This document shows, in pieces, positions 26,865 to 37,060 of a DNA stretch of 64,000 bases (within the stretch, counting starts at the first letter, position 1; each line of letters begins with the position of its first letter). The notes below the pieces were generated by a model that was given only the letters and a program-made list of their open reading frames with translations, searched no databases and was not told the origin of the DNA. The position numbers and the translations under genes are program-made. Origin of the DNA: Ralstonia pickettii (GTDB lineage: Bacteria > Pseudomonadota > Gammaproteobacteria > Burkholderiales > Burkholderiaceae); assembly GCF_016466415.2 (NCBI RefSeq), contig NZ_CP066771.1:248001-312000 (forward strand). Reading direction: 5' to 3'.

Positions 26865-26870
26865 GCACAC

Positions 26871-26900
26871 AAAAAAGAGACGGCTTTGGCCGTCTCTTTT
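26871..26900. terminator. Bidirectional terminator between fdx and the DUF4124 gene
   Basis: AAAAAAGAGACGGC - loop TTTG - GCCGTCTCTTTT: a strong stem with an A-run and T-run serving the convergent genes. Confidence 0.9.
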
Positions 26901-26932
26901 CATTGGTGCCTACCGTCTTGTTGGCGGTGCGC

Positions 26933-27571
26933 CTACTGGATCGGCAGCAGATCTTCCGGCCCTTCGTAGGCATAGCCGGGCTCGCAGACGATGCGGTAGT
27001 ACGGGTAATGCGGATGCGAGGGGCGCGGCACGATCGGTGTGGGCGCCACAGGTGCTTGCACGAACGGCTTCGGGCCGTTGCCGGGTTGGCGAAGTGCGCC
27101 AACAGCCGGCGCGGGAGGCTGGCGGATCACCGGCATCGGCGTCGGATAAGGTTGCGGATAGGGCAGTGGCCCAATGTAGACACGATGGCAGTAGCGAACG
27201 CCTTCCTGCGCAACCACCACTTTCTGCCGTTGGTCGCGGCGCGCCTGTTCGGCCGCCTGTGCCGCGATCTGGGCTTGGCGAGCGTCTTCGGCCGCCTGTG
27301 CTTTGCGACGGGCGGTTTCCATCTGCTGGACTTCGGCTGCCTCGGCGGTGGCGCGCTCGCGGGCGGCCCTCTGGTCGGCGGCCGTGGGCGTGTTGTCGAT
27401 CATCGGCACGGGCTTCGCGCGCGTGCCGCAGGGATGGTCCGAATAGGTCGTCTGGCCGTTCTCGCTGCAGCGGTACACCTGCGCGTGCGCTCCCAGACTG
27501 AAGGCTGCCAAGCCGAGCGCCAGACCCGCCAGCACGGCGGCGCGTGAGGTGAGTGTGGCGAACGGAGTCAT
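26933..27571 (-). CDS. DUF4124-domain exported protein
   Basis: A 212-residue protein with signal peptide (LAGLALGLAAFSLGAHA). A DUF4124 segment follows at once: VYRCSENGQTTYSDHPCG, with two cysteines. A charged Ala/Gln/Arg-rich helical stretch spans ~65-125 and looks like coiled coil. The tail is Pro-rich (YIGPLPYPQPYPTPMP). DUF4124 proteins are common small envelope proteins of unknown function in proteobacteria. It is convergent with the ferredoxin gene. Confidence 0.78.
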   Translation of the reverse strand: MTPFATLTSRAAVLAGLALGLAAFSLGAHAQVYRCSENGQTTYSDHPCGTRAKPVPMIDNTPTAADQRAARERATAEAAEVQQMETARRKAQAAEDARQAQIAAQAAEQARRDQRQKVVVAQEGVRYCHRVYIGPLPYPQPYPTPMPVIRQPPAPAVGALRQPGNGPKPFVQAPVAPTPIVPRPSHPHYPYYRIVCEPGYAYEGPEDLLPIQ

Positions 27572-27595
27572 GGCGGTGTCCTCTGGGTTAGCGGA

Positions 27596-28198
27596 TCAGC
27601 GTGCCGTGTGCAGGCGCATCATGGCTTTTTCGGCGTTGCCGGCAATCAATTCGGGCAGCGCATCCAGGCTTTGATCGATCGCGCGGTCGATAAGATCCTG
27701 TTCTTCCTTGCGAGGCGCCTTGAGCACGAAGTTGGCGACGTCATGCTGGCCAGAAGCTGCCGTGCCCGGCGGCAAGAGATTGCGCGGATGGCCGATGCCC
27801 AGCCGCAGTCGCCAGAACTGCTGCGTGGTCAGATGGGCCGCAATGTCCTTCAGGCCGTTGTGTCCACCGGACCCGCCTCCGAGCTTGAGTTTGACAGCGC
27901 CGGGCGGCAAATCCAATTCATCGTGCACGACCAGTATTTCATCGGGCATGACCTTGTAGAAGCGGGCCAGTGCCACGGTGGCCAGGCCGGAGCGGTTCAT
28001 GAAGGTTTGCGGCTGCAGCAGCCACACCTCGTTGCCCCACAGGTTAGCGCGCGCGGCATAGCCGTGAAAGCGCGTCTCGTTGCGCAGTGTCACGTTGCCC
28101 ATGCGCGCGAGTTGGTCGACCAGCCAGAAGCCGGCGTTGTGTCGCGTCGCCGCATATTCGGCGCCCGGATTGCCGAGGCCGACGATGAGTTTGATCAT
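27596..28198 (-). CDS. pth: Peptidyl-tRNA hydrolase
   Basis: A 200-residue enzyme that recycles peptidyl-tRNA. The motif [19 protein letters not shown] (catalytic His near residue 21), [10 protein letters not shown] and the [11 protein letters not shown] segment are diagnostic. ATG 28198 ([10 protein letters not shown]) is the canonical N-terminus; the frame runs upstream to 28288 without support. It is downstream of rplY, the usual prs-rplY-pth order. Confidence 0.96.
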   Translation of the reverse strand: MIKLIVGLGNPGAEYAATRHNAGFWLVDQLARMGNVTLRNETRFHGYAARANLWGNEVWLLQPQTFMNRSGLATVALARFYKVMPDEILVVHDELDLPPGAVKLKLGGGSGGHNGLKDIAAHLTTQQFWRLRLGIGHPRNLLPPGTAASGQHDVANFVLKAPRKEEQDLIDRAIDQSLDALPELIAGNAEKAMMRLHTAR

Positions 28199-28299
28199 GC
28201 GATTCGTATCAGGTTGAGGTGCAGGCAGCGCCCCTTGATCGTACAAGCATAGCCGCTTTCTACAGCCTGGAGACGGGGCGGCTCGCACCGCTCAGGCGG

Positions 28300-28339
28300 A
28301 AAAAAAAGCCCGGCGAGACTGGCTCGGCGGGCTTTTTTT
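28300..28339 (-). terminator. Terminator downstream of rplY
   Basis: An A7 run, GCCCGGCGAG - ACTGG - CTCGGCGGGC (one internal G-G mismatch) and a T7 run. The T-run on the minus strand is fed by the A-run, so it can end rplY transcripts. Confidence 0.85.
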
Positions 28340-28368
28340 GCTCGCACCGAAGTGCGAGGTGCGGCAAC

Positions 28369-28995
28369 TTAGGCTGCCGGCTTGTCTTCGCCTGCAGCAG
28401 CAGCGCCTTCTTCGGCGGCAGCGGACTTCTCGCCAGCCGGCACGCTGATGTTGGCAACAGCCGGGTTCTCATCGCCACCGTGGGTGAGGATCGTCACGCC
28501 CTTCGGCAGCTTCAGGTCAGCGATGTGCAGGGTCTGGCCGATTTCCAGCGAACCCAGATCCACTTCGATGAACTCCGGCAGGTCGGCCGGCAGGCACGAC
28601 ACTTCCACGTCGTTCAGGATGTGGTTCACGATGCCGTGGCCCAGCTTCACGCCCGGTGCGGTTTCCTGGTTCAGGAAGTGCAGCGGCACCTTGACGTGGA
28701 TCTTTTCCTTGGCCGACACACGTTGGAAATCGACGTGCAGAACCAGTTGCTTGAACGGGTGCAGTTGGAAGTCGCGCAGCAGCGCCTTTTCCACCTTGCC
28801 AGCCACTTCGATGTCGAGGATCGACGAGTGGAAGGCTTCCTTCTTCAGCGCGTGGTACAGCGCGTTGTGATCGAGTTCGATCAGCTTCGGCTCGGCGCCC
28901 GCGCCGTAAATGATGGCCGGGGTCTTGCCGGAATTGCGCAGGCGGCGGCTCGCACCAGTGCCCTGAACGCTACGCTCGAAAGCGACAACTTTCAT
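28369..28995 (-). CDS. rplY: 50S ribosomal protein bL25/Ctc
   Basis: A 208-residue long-form bL25 (general stress protein Ctc type). The N-terminal 5S-rRNA-binding domain (~1-95, [14 protein letters not shown]) is followed by a C-terminal TL5-like beta domain (~96-185) and an Ala/Glu-rich tail. It binds 5S rRNA in the large subunit. It lies between prs and pth as in most betaproteobacteria. Confidence 0.95.
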   Translation of the reverse strand: MKVVAFERSVQGTGASRRLRNSGKTPAIIYGAGAEPKLIELDHNALYHALKKEAFHSSILDIEVAGKVEKALLRDFQLHPFKQLVLHVDFQRVSAKEKIHVKVPLHFLNQETAPGVKLGHGIVNHILNDVEVSCLPADLPEFIEVDLGSLEIGQTLHIADLKLPKGVTILTHGGDENPAVANISVPAGEKSAAAEEGAAAAGEDKPAA

Positions 28996-29147
28996 GATTG
29001 CTCCAAACGAAAAAGACGACTCGCGACCAAGCCGTCTGGTGAACGGGGCGCCATATTGCGCCCCGCGGACACCGCAGAAGTGCCGTCTAACCGACGTTTT
29101 CTGCAGTAAAGCCTTGAATTATAACAGTAAGCTGCTCGGGTGCCGAA

Positions 29148-30098
29148 TTATTCAGCAAACAGCGACATGATCGAATCACCGCGCACGATGCGCGTGAAGG
29201 TCTCGGCCAGCAGCGGGGCGGTCGAGAGCTGGCGGATCTTGCCGCACTTGATGGCGTCTTCGCGCAGCGGGATGGTGTCGGTCACGACCACTTCGTCGAG
29301 CGCCGAGTCTGCAATGCGGGCGGCCGCGCCACCCGACAGCACCGGATGCGTGCAATACGAGAACACTTGCTTGGCACCTCGCTCCTTCAGCACCTGCGCG
29401 GCTTTGCACAGCGTGCCGCCGGTGTCGATCATGTCATCCATGATCACGCAATTGCGGCCGTCGACTTCACCGATGATGTTCATCACCTCGGCCACGTTGG
29501 CCTTCGGGCGACGCTTGTCGATGATCGCCAAGTCCACGCCGAGCTGCTTGGCGAGCGCACGTGCGCGCACCACGCCGCCGACATCGGGCGATACCACCAG
29601 CAGGTCTTCGTAGTTCTTCTTGCGCAGGTCTTCGAGCAGGATCGGCGACGCGTAGATGTTATCGACCGGAATATCGAAGAAGCCTTGGATCTGGTCAGCG
29701 TGGAGGTCCATCGTCAGCACGCGCTCGACGCCGGCGACTTCCAGCATGTTGGCAACGACCTTGGCCGTGATCGCCACGCGCGCCGAGCGCGGACGACGGT
29801 CCTGGCGGGCATAGCCGAAGTAGGGGATGGCGGCCGTGATGCGGCGGGCAGACGCACGCTTGAGCGCATCGACCATCACCATCAATTCCATCAGGTTGTC
29901 GTTGGTGGGGGCGCAGGTGGATTGCAGGATGAACACGTGCTTGCCGCGCACGTTTTCCTGGATCTCGACCTGGACTTCACCATCGGAGAATCGGCCGACG
30001 AGGGCCTTACCTAGCGGAATGCCCAGGTGCTTGACGACAGCTTCTGCGAGTTTGGGGTTGGCATTGCCGGTAAAAACCATCAAGCCTTCGCTGCTCAT
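29148..30098 (-). CDS. prs: Ribose-phosphate pyrophosphokinase
   Basis: A 316-residue PRPP synthase. The signatures are [12 protein letters not shown], the ATP-binding YFGYARQDR loop, [11 protein letters not shown] (the divalent metal site) and the PRPP-binding [13 protein letters not shown]. The length is typical of class I enzymes. It supplies PRPP for purine, pyrimidine, His and Trp synthesis. A tRNA-Gln gene lies immediately upstream, co-oriented, in the common ispE - tRNA-Gln - prs order. Confidence 0.97.
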   Translation of the reverse strand: MSSEGLMVFTGNANPKLAEAVVKHLGIPLGKALVGRFSDGEVQVEIQENVRGKHVFILQSTCAPTNDNLMELMVMVDALKRASARRITAAIPYFGYARQDRRPRSARVAITAKVVANMLEVAGVERVLTMDLHADQIQGFFDIPVDNIYASPILLEDLRKKNYEDLLVVSPDVGGVVRARALAKQLGVDLAIIDKRRPKANVAEVMNIIGEVDGRNCVIMDDMIDTGGTLCKAAQVLKERGAKQVFSYCTHPVLSGGAAARIADSALDEVVVTDTIPLREDAIKCGKIRQLSTAPLLAETFTRIVRGDSIMSLFAE

Positions 30099-30176
30099 CG
30101 GGGCACCTGTTTTGACTTCAGACGCGCCGGCTGGTTGAAGCCAACCGGGCTATTGCTGGGAACATAAGGAAGAAAA

Positions 30177-30253
30177 TGGCAGGGGCGGAAGGATTCGAAC
30201 CTACGCATGCCGGAATCAAAATCCGGTGCCTTAACCAGCTTGGCGACGCCCCT
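30177..30253 (-). tRNA. tRNA-Gln (TTG)
   Basis: The minus strand gives a 77-nt cloverleaf. Acceptor AGGGGCG pairs with CGCCCCT, followed by G and an encoded CCA. The anticodon stem CCGGA/TCCGG closes a loop TTTTGAT with anticodon TTG. The T-arm reads GTTCGAATC. It lies between ispE and prs. Confidence 0.96.
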
Positions 30254-30303
30254 ACACAACCGATCGGTTACTGCTTCCATTGCAGAAGCAATAACTGCAA
30301 ACC

Positions 30304-31173
30304 TTACACAGCAAATCTTGCGAGCGGGTGTTGCGACAGACCTGCCGCACACCGACCTTCCCATTCGGAAGGCACCTGATCCGCCACCGCTTGCGCCTGC
30401 TCAACGTTGTCGAACGGAGCAAATACGCAGGCGCCGGATCCGGTCATTCTTGCCAGAGGGCTGAACTGACGCAGCCAGACAAGTGCTCGGGCGATTTCGC
30501 CGTATTTCCTTTCCGCTACCGCTTGCAGGTCGTTGCGACCGTAAGCGAAAACAATTTGTTGGTCAGGAAAGTCCGTAATTATGGTGAGTGGCGTATCGCG
30601 TGTCAACCCTTCATCGGAAAAAATTGCAGGGGTCGGCACATGCACGCGTGGGTGAATCACCACGAAGGCAGCCGGCGGCAGCGTGACCGGCGTGAGTTCT
30701 TCGCCGATCCCCTCGGCGAAGGCGTTCTGGCCGAACACGAAGAAGGGCACGTCGGCGCCCAGCTTCAGGCCGATCGCCATCAGTTCCGTGCGTGGCAGAT
30801 CAAGGCCCCATAGACGATTGAGCGCAAGCAGCGTGGTGGCAGCATCAGACGAGCCGCCGCCAAGGCCACCGCCCATCGGCAGGCGTTTCTCGATCGCGAT
30901 GTCGACGCCGTAGGTGCAGCCGGTTTCCGCTTGCAGCAGGCGCGCGGCGCGGATCACAAGGTCGTCATCGGCGTGCACGCCGGGGATGTCGGTGGTGCGC
31001 ACGAGGCGGCCGTCGGGGCGGCGCGCGAAATGCAGCGTGTCGCTCCAGTCGACCAACTGGAAGACGGTTTGCAGCAGGTGGTAGCCATCTGGCCGGCGGC
31101 CGACTACATGCAGGAAGAGATTGAGCTTGGCGGGCGCGGGGCAATCACGCAGCTCGACGGGGGCGGAAGACAT
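30304..31173 (-). CDS. ispE: 4-diphosphocytidyl-2-C-methyl-D-erythritol kinase
   Basis: A 289-residue GHMP kinase of the MEP isoprenoid pathway. The N-terminal [19 protein letters not shown] carries the catalytic residues, and the ATP-binding loop [14 protein letters not shown] is intact (~residue 100). The C-terminal [12 protein letters not shown] motif is present. It follows lolB by 14 bases, as in other proteobacteria. Confidence 0.96.
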   Translation of the reverse strand: MSSAPVELRDCPAPAKLNLFLHVVGRRPDGYHLLQTVFQLVDWSDTLHFARRPDGRLVRTTDIPGVHADDDLVIRAARLLQAETGCTYGVDIAIEKRLPMGGGLGGGSSDAATTLLALNRLWGLDLPRTELMAIGLKLGADVPFFVFGQNAFAEGIGEELTPVTLPPAAFVVIHPRVHVPTPAIFSDEGLTRDTPLTIITDFPDQQIVFAYGRNDLQAVAERKYGEIARALVWLRQFSPLARMTGSGACVFAPFDNVEQAQAVADQVPSEWEGRCAAGLSQHPLARFAV

Positions 31174-31187
31174 GACGAAGCGAGGCG

Positions 31188-31805
31188 TTACTGGTCGAGC
31201 ACGAGCCGCACCGATAGCGGACCATTGGCGCCCTGTGGCCGATCAAGATCGAGCCGGCGGATGCTGACTTTGGCACCATCGGTGGTGTTGCCGTCGTCAG
31301 TCCAGGCGACGTAGTGGACAGTCCAGCCGTTCTGCTCGATGGTTTCGGGGCGCGATTGCGCGTCGCGTGCCACGCGTGCCGGTGTGCCGGGCGCGGGGCG
31401 GGCGCGCAGCCAGTCGCGCAAGCCGGAGACCGGCAGCGAAAAGCCGAGCGCATCCTGCATCAGCGTGTCGACCTCGGGGGCGCGGCGAGGCGGCTGGTTC
31501 GGCAGTTCGAGCGTGGCGCCTTGGTTGCTTTGGCTGACGATGGCCAGCGTCTGGCCCAGCGGCGACATCAACTCAAGCTGCACGTCGGGTCCGCGCTCGC
31601 GCCACAGGAAGCTGCCGACGGCGCTTTGCTCGGCGTTGTTCTGCGTGTAACGGGCCGAGAAGCGACCTTGATAACGCGTGATGTTGGTATCGGCGTCTTG
31701 TGTACCAGCGAAGAGATCGTTGGCTGGCCGCAAGCTTGCGCAGCCGCTGAACAGCGCGCAGCCAGCGCCGAGCATCAGCGCGCCAAGCGCGTGCGTGAAC
31801 CGCAT
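31188..31805 (-). CDS. lolB: Outer-membrane lipoprotein LolB
   Basis: A 205-residue lipoprotein receptor that accepts lipoproteins from LolA and inserts them in the outer membrane. The signal [22 protein letters not shown] ends at a lipobox cysteine. The body matches LolB ([23 protein letters not shown]). I take ATG 31805; two extra in-frame codons upstream (31814) overlap the end of the preceding TPR gene. Confidence 0.9.
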   Translation of the reverse strand: MRFTHALGALMLGAGCALFSGCASLRPANDLFAGTQDADTNITRYQGRFSARYTQNNAEQSAVGSFLWRERGPDVQLELMSPLGQTLAIVSQSNQGATLELPNQPPRRAPEVDTLMQDALGFSLPVSGLRDWLRARPAPGTPARVARDAQSRPETIEQNGWTVHYVAWTDDGNTTDGAKVSIRRLDLDRPQGANGPLSVRLVLDQ

Positions 31806-31810
31806 CGCCA

Positions 31811-33748
31811 TCAATTTGCACTCACGGGAACATTGGGTACCGGCTGGCCGAAGCGGCGCAGCGTGTCGCGCAGCGTGGTGTCGTTCACGTCAAGCTTGGA
31901 CGCTTCAGTCCAGACTTGGCGTGCGTCGTCCTGCTTGCCCGATTGCCACAGCACTTCGCCCAGGTGCGCACCGATTTCGGCTTGCGGGGCGGCAGCCCAC
32001 GCCTTGCGCAGGATGTCGGTGGCGCCGGGCAGATCGCCGCGACGGTACTTGACCCAGCCGAGGCTGTCGGCGATGTAGGGATCGTCCGGCGCCAGCGACA
32101 CGGCTTTTTCCAGCAGCTCCTGCGCCTCCTGCAGGCGCACGCTGCGATCGGCCAGCGAGTAGCCGAGCGCGTTGTAGCCGATGGCCTGGCCGGGACGCAG
32201 GTCGATCACCTTGCGCAGCAGCGTTTCCATATTGTCGTAGTGGCCGTCGTGCTCTTCCAGCATCGCCAGTTGATACGTGTATTCGACGTTGTCCGGGTCG
32301 CTCTTGAGAAGCTCATTGACGCGGGCGCGGGCGCGGCCGTAGGCCTTGGCGTCCATCAGCATGCCGATTTCGGCCTGGCGGATGCCGTCCATCAGGGCCT
32401 GGCGGCGCGGGCCATCGGGCACGTCTTCGGAATCGGCGACGAGTTCATCGAAGGTCTGTTGCGCCTCGTCGATACGGCGCAGCTTGCCGAGCAACTGGCC
32501 GCGCTTGATGCCGGCCGCCAGTGCGGTCTGGCCGTCGGCGTCGCCGTTGGCGGAACCGGTGATCTTGTCGACCCAGCCGAGCGCGCCGGCGTAGTCTCGC
32601 TTCTCCTCGGCCAACTGGGCGAGGCCCTGGTAGCCGGGTTCTGGGCTCAGGGTGGGCGACTTGGCGGTGGCGGCGACGTATTCCTTCAGGTAACGCTCGG
32701 CGTCGTCGTACTGGCGCTGCTGCAAATTCAGCAGGCCCAGGGCAAGCGTGATGCGCGCATCGTTGGGCGCGATCTTCTTGAGCGTTTCGAATTCAGCGCG
32801 GGCCTTGTCCTGCTGATTGCGCACGAGGTACATGCGGGCGAGCGCCAGGTGGCCGTCGATGGACGCTGGCGCGGCTTTCAGGAAGCTGCGCAGGCCAGTG
32901 ATGGCGGCATCGGGGTCGCTGTCGGCACGCAGTTCGGCGGCGAGGATGGCGGCGTCTTCATACCCGGGACGCAGCTTGAGCGCGGTGTCCAGTTCCGTCA
33001 GTGCGCCGGCGGTGTCCTTGGCGGCGACCTTCGCGCGGGCCAAGGCCAGGTGCGTTTCGGGGCGTTGCATGTCATGCGAGGCGATGCGCTGCAGCGCACC
33101 GACGGCACCCGCCGGATCGCTGCTCTTGGACATCTGCTGCTGCCATTGCAGCAAGGCATCGGCACGCTGGCCCGGTGAGACCTTGTTCAATTGCGCCTGC
33201 AGCATCGGTTCGACTTCCGACCACTGGCCAGTGGCCACGAGCAAGAGCTGCTGTACCTGGCGAGCCGGCATCGACGTCGGCGACAGTTCCACCCACAGGC
33301 GCGCCGCGGTCATCGCTTGCGCGGGCGAGCGCGTCAGAAACGCGATTTCGGTCGCACGCTGGGCAAAGCGGGGGTCGCGCGTATCTTGCGCGAGCGCAAG
33401 ATAGGTGCGGTACGCCGGTTCGACCAACCCCCGCTGCAGCGACACTTCCGATGCCAGCACGCGGTACATGATGTCTTCATTGAGCGCGACACGCGGCAGA
33501 TCCGTCCGCTCCGAACTCAGTAGGCCGGTGCGCGGGCGTGAGCGTTCAATCTGCACGGCCGCGCGATCACCCGCGCCGTCTTCCTTTGCAGCTTGGGCGA
33601 TCAGCGGGGCGACGGTCGTCGACTGCGACGACCATGCCGGCAGGCTCGTCAGCCCTCCCGCCACCAGCGCGGCCAGCAGGGCAGTTCTGCTGCGCGGGAA
33701 TCGCCGCGGGCGTTGCGTCGCGGGCGAATGGGAGAGGGCGTGAGGCAT
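31811..33748 (-). CDS. Exported tetratricopeptide-repeat protein
   Basis: A 645-residue protein with an N-terminal export signal ([20 protein letters not shown]) and at least ten TPR-like repeats. Examples are [36 protein letters not shown], and [21 protein letters not shown] near the end. ATG 33748 (MPHALSHS) is favoured for its signal peptide. It is the usual neighbour upstream of lolB in Ralstonia and Burkholderia; TPR proteins here are thought to scaffold envelope processes. No enzymatic domain is visible. Confidence 0.85.
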   Translation of the reverse strand: MPHALSHSPATQRPRRFPRSRTALLAALVAGGLTSLPAWSSQSTTVAPLIAQAAKEDGAGDRAAVQIERSRPRTGLLSSERTDLPRVALNEDIMYRVLASEVSLQRGLVEPAYRTYLALAQDTRDPRFAQRATEIAFLTRSPAQAMTAARLWVELSPTSMPARQVQQLLLVATGQWSEVEPMLQAQLNKVSPGQRADALLQWQQQMSKSSDPAGAVGALQRIASHDMQRPETHLALARAKVAAKDTAGALTELDTALKLRPGYEDAAILAAELRADSDPDAAITGLRSFLKAAPASIDGHLALARMYLVRNQQDKARAEFETLKKIAPNDARITLALGLLNLQQRQYDDAERYLKEYVAATAKSPTLSPEPGYQGLAQLAEEKRDYAGALGWVDKITGSANGDADGQTALAAGIKRGQLLGKLRRIDEAQQTFDELVADSEDVPDGPRRQALMDGIRQAEIGMLMDAKAYGRARARVNELLKSDPDNVEYTYQLAMLEEHDGHYDNMETLLRKVIDLRPGQAIGYNALGYSLADRSVRLQEAQELLEKAVSLAPDDPYIADSLGWVKYRRGDLPGATDILRKAWAAAPQAEIGAHLGEVLWQSGKQDDARQVWTEASKLDVNDTTLRDTLRRFGQPVPNVPVSAN

Positions 33749-33849
33749 GGTCTCGAAGCTCCGGATAGGGGGTCGGGGCATTGTAGCCTGACCGCTACAA
33801 TCGCCCGCATCGTAAAAAAGGTTGGAGCAGCACATGGGATGGAGGTTCG

Positions 33850-34725
33850 ATGCCTGAGTTGCCGGAAGTCGAGGTCACTCGCCTGGGTTTGCTACCGCAT
33901 ATTACGGAGCGACGTATCGTTCGCGTGGTGATGCGCCATCACGGCTTGCGCTGGCCCGTCGATCCGGCGCTGCCGGAGTTGCTGGCCGGTCTGACTGTCA
34001 CGCGCTTGCTGCGCCGGGGCAAATACCTGCTCATCGAATGCATGCCCGGGGTCGAACAGTCCGGCGGCCGCGCCGAAACCGCAGGCGGCTGGTTGCTCAT
34101 CCATCTTGGTATGACAGGCACCTTGCGCGTGCTGGAAACGCCCGTGCCGCCCGGCCTGCACGATCACGTCGATATCGAACTCGCCGACGCAACTGGCGTA
34201 CCCATCACACTGCGCTATCGGGATCCGCGCCGGTTTGGTGCCGTGCTTTGGCATGCGGGCGACGAAGCCGGCTTGGCCGAACATCCGTTGCTCCGCAATC
34301 TCGGCATCGAGCCCTTCGACGCGCGATTCGACGGCGACTGGATGTTTGCCCGCACGCGCGGGCGCCGGGTGGCCATCAAGTCGGCACTGCTGGCGGGCGA
34401 CATCGTGGTCGGCGTGGGCAACATCTATTGTTCGGAAAGCCTGTTTCGCGCCGGCATTCGGCCGACCACGGCAGCGGGACGCATCAGCCGCCCGCGCTAT
34501 GCGGCGCTGGCCGAGGCCATTCGCGCCACGCTGGCCGATGCCATCGCCCGGGGCGGCAGCACGCTGCGGGACTTTGTCGGCTCCGACGGGCAAAGCGGTT
34601 ACTTTCAGCTTGATGCCTTCGTGTACGACCGCGCCGGTCTGCCGTGTCGTGTGTGCGGCACGCCGGTCCGCCAGATCGTGCAGGGCCAGCGCTCCACGTT
34701 CTACTGCCCGACCTGCCAGCGCTGA
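33850..34725 (+). CDS. mutM: Formamidopyrimidine-DNA glycosylase
   Basis: A 291-residue bifunctional DNA glycosylase/AP lyase that removes 8-oxoguanine. The N-terminal catalytic [11 protein letters not shown] (Pro1/Glu2 after Met removal), the mid-protein [10 protein letters not shown] helix-2-turn-helix motif and the C-terminal zinc finger (CRVCGTP and CPTCQR) are all intact. It is divergent from the TPR gene. MutY, its partner in the GO repair system, is encoded 2.3 kb downstream on the same strand. Confidence 0.97.
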   Translation: MPELPEVEVTRLGLLPHITERRIVRVVMRHHGLRWPVDPALPELLAGLTVTRLLRRGKYLLIECMPGVEQSGGRAETAGGWLLIHLGMTGTLRVLETPVPPGLHDHVDIELADATGVPITLRYRDPRRFGAVLWHAGDEAGLAEHPLLRNLGIEPFDARFDGDWMFARTRGRRVAIKSALLAGDIVVGVGNIYCSESLFRAGIRPTTAAGRISRPRYAALAEAIRATLADAIARGGSTLRDFVGSDGQSGYFQLDAFVYDRAGLPCRVCGTPVRQIVQGQRSTFYCPTCQR

Positions 34726-35013
34726 TCGGAGGGCTCAAGCCACCGGGAGTTGCCTGGAAACGCCTTGCCGGAGCGATCTGCACGCCATTTCGCAAGGTTT
34801 TTGAAGTGGGGTGCGGGGTCTTCGATGGCATCCCGCAACACTTGTCCGCCCGGGCCGCAGAACCGTGCTGAAAGTTCGCCCGGAAGCCGGCGGTTCGCTG
34901 TATCGTTCCACCTAAATTTGTGCATTTCTGTGCCGTAATTGGGCGGTAACAGCGATGTCGAGGGGCGCGCGCATTTTCCCGCTGTCCGGTCGCGCACAAA
35001 ATAAGACAGAACG
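34726..35013. other. Intergenic region between mutM and the dynamin-like gene
   Basis: 288 bases without a credible gene; frames here overlap only as shadows. There is no clear terminator with a T-run and no strong promoter match. It must contain the 3' end of mutM transcription and the promoter of the GTPase gene. Confidence 0.5.
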
Positions 35014-36957
35014 ATGAACAACACACTGAGCACACAGTTCGAGCAGTACAGCGCCTGGCGCGCTTCGGTACTGCAGTCGGTGGGGGAATTCCAAGACTGG
35101 CTGCAAGCCCAGGAGCTGTACGACGCGCAGGCTGACATGCGCGCACAGCGCATCCGAGGCGTGCTGCGCAGCGACAAGCTCAAGGTTGCCTTCATAGCCG
35201 AGTTCTCTCGCGGCAAGAGTGAGCTGATCAACGCGATCTTCTTCGCGGATTTCGGCCGCCGCATCCTGCCGTCGTCGGCGGGCCGGACCACGATGTGTCC
35301 GACCGAGCTGATGTACGACGAAAGCTATCCGCCGTCGATCCGTCTGTTGCCGATCGAGACGCGTCTGCACGACGCATCGACGGCCGATTTTCGCGATGCG
35401 GGGAGCCACTGGCTGTCGGTCCCGCTCGACCCGTCGTCGCCCGAGGGCATGCTCGAAGCGTTCCGCCACGTGGTGGAAACCGTGCGCGTGCCGAAGGAAG
35501 AAGCCGAACAACTGGGGCTCTATAACGACGCCGATCCCGACGCCGCGTTCTCGGTGGATGCCGCCGGCACGGTCGAAGTGTCGAAGTGGCGCCACGCGAT
35601 CATCAATTTCCCGCACCCGATGCTCAAGCAGGGGCTGGTGATCCTGGACACGCCGGGCCTGAACGCCATCGGTACCGAGCCGGAGCTGACGCTGCGACTG
35701 ATTCCGGATGCGCATGTCGTGGTGTTCGTGCTGGCCGCGGACGCCGGCGTGACCAAGAGCGACCTGGAACTGTGGCGCTCGCATGTCGGTGGTGGCCAAC
35801 GCAAGGGCTGCATCGCGGTGCTCAACAAGGTCGATGGCCTGTGGGATCCGCTCAAGTCCGCAGAGGAAGTCGAGAACGAAGTCAGTCGCCAGATCATGAC
35901 GACGGCACAGGTGCTCGATATCGATGTCGAGCGCGTGTATCCGGTGTCGGCGCAGAAGGGCCTGGTGGCCAAGGTCAGCCATGACCATGAGCTGCTGGCG
36001 AAGAGCCGACTGCTCGAGCTGGAGTCGGTGCTGTCGGATCAGCTGATTCCGCAGCGTCGCGAGATCGTCACCGAGCAAGTGCAACTGGCGGTGAAGGACA
36101 TGGCGACAGGCGCGCAGCAGCTGCTGCAGATGCGTCGCCGCGACATCGTCGAGCAGTTGTTCGAGCTGCGCGGCCTGCGCGGCAAGAACCACACGATGGT
36201 CAAGCACATGCTGATGCGCGTGCAGGGCGAGAAGGAAGAGTTCGAGCAAAGCATCGCCAAGTTCCAGGCGTTGCGCACGGTGTTCGGCCGCCACAGCGCG
36301 GAGATCATCAAGAGCGTGCAGCTCAAGCAGATCCGCTCGACGATGCGCGAGGCGCGCGAGAAGATGAAAGAGCGCGTGTTCTCGCGCGGCCTGCGCGACG
36401 ACATGGACAAGCTGTTCGGCCACCTGACCGGCCTGGTGCGCGATGCAGCGAATCGCATCGACCAACTGCACCAGATGGTTGACGGCATGTACAAGAAGTT
36501 CAACGCCGAGCACGGCTTCACGCTGTCGCCGCCGCTGCGCTTTTTGGGCACGCGCTACGACGCCGATCTGAAAGAGACGCTGATGCTCGCGCACAACCAC
36601 TTTGGCGCGTTCAGCTTCCTGACGCGTCCGAAGCCGCAACTCGTGCACGGTGCATTCTCGACGGTGGCCAGCCGCGTGCTGGATACCTTCCAGGACATGA
36701 ACCGCGACATCGAGATCTGGCTGAAGTCGGTCATGACGCCGCTCGAAGCGCAGGTGCGCGATCACCAGAAGCAACTGCGCAAGCGTGTCGATTCGATCGA
36801 GCGCATTCACGAGGCCACCGATACGCTCGAAGCGCGCATCACCGAACTTGAAGCGTTGCTCAATACGCTCGATGAGCGCAGCGGGACGATCGCTCAGTAC
36901 ACCGATCGCATTCTCGCGGCCGGGACCATCCTGGAACGTCAGTCGTTCGCGGCCTGA
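35014..36957 (+). CDS. Dynamin-family large GTPase
   Basis: A 647-residue bacterial dynamin-like protein. The G1 loop AEFSRGKSELINAIF is near residue 65, G3 DTPGLN near 213 and G4 NKVDG near 272. The remaining ~350 residues are strongly helical with heptad character (GEKEEFEQSIAKFQ, MREAREKMKERVF), as expected for a stalk/coiled-coil. There is no obvious transmembrane span. Such proteins remodel or tether membranes or act in chromosome/envelope maintenance. The location between mutM and mutY is suggestive, but the role is unknown. Confidence 0.85.
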   Translation: MNNTLSTQFEQYSAWRASVLQSVGEFQDWLQAQELYDAQADMRAQRIRGVLRSDKLKVAFIAEFSRGKSELINAIFFADFGRRILPSSAGRTTMCPTELMYDESYPPSIRLLPIETRLHDASTADFRDAGSHWLSVPLDPSSPEGMLEAFRHVVETVRVPKEEAEQLGLYNDADPDAAFSVDAAGTVEVSKWRHAIINFPHPMLKQGLVILDTPGLNAIGTEPELTLRLIPDAHVVVFVLAADAGVTKSDLELWRSHVGGGQRKGCIAVLNKVDGLWDPLKSAEEVENEVSRQIMTTAQVLDIDVERVYPVSAQKGLVAKVSHDHELLAKSRLLELESVLSDQLIPQRREIVTEQVQLAVKDMATGAQQLLQMRRRDIVEQLFELRGLRGKNHTMVKHMLMRVQGEKEEFEQSIAKFQALRTVFGRHSAEIIKSVQLKQIRSTMREAREKMKERVFSRGLRDDMDKLFGHLTGLVRDAANRIDQLHQMVDGMYKKFNAEHGFTLSPPLRFLGTRYDADLKETLMLAHNHFGAFSFLTRPKPQLVHGAFSTVASRVLDTFQDMNRDIEIWLKSVMTPLEAQVRDHQKQLRKRVDSIERIHEATDTLEARITELEALLNTLDERSGTIAQYTDRILAAGTILERQSFAA

Positions 36958-36978
36958 CGCGCATCGTTCGTTTCGGAG

Positions 36979-37001
36979 AAGGCGCCTGAGGGCGCTTTTT
37001 T
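36979..37001 (+). terminator. Terminator after the dynamin-like gene
   Basis: AAGGCGCC - TGAG - GGCGCTTT (one G-U pair) running into a T-tract, 21 bases after the stop. Confidence 0.8.
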
Positions 37002-37060
37002 CGTTCTGGTAGGATCGCCGCCAGCGCGCACGTTCCGTCCGCCGCTTTTCCATCACACGC

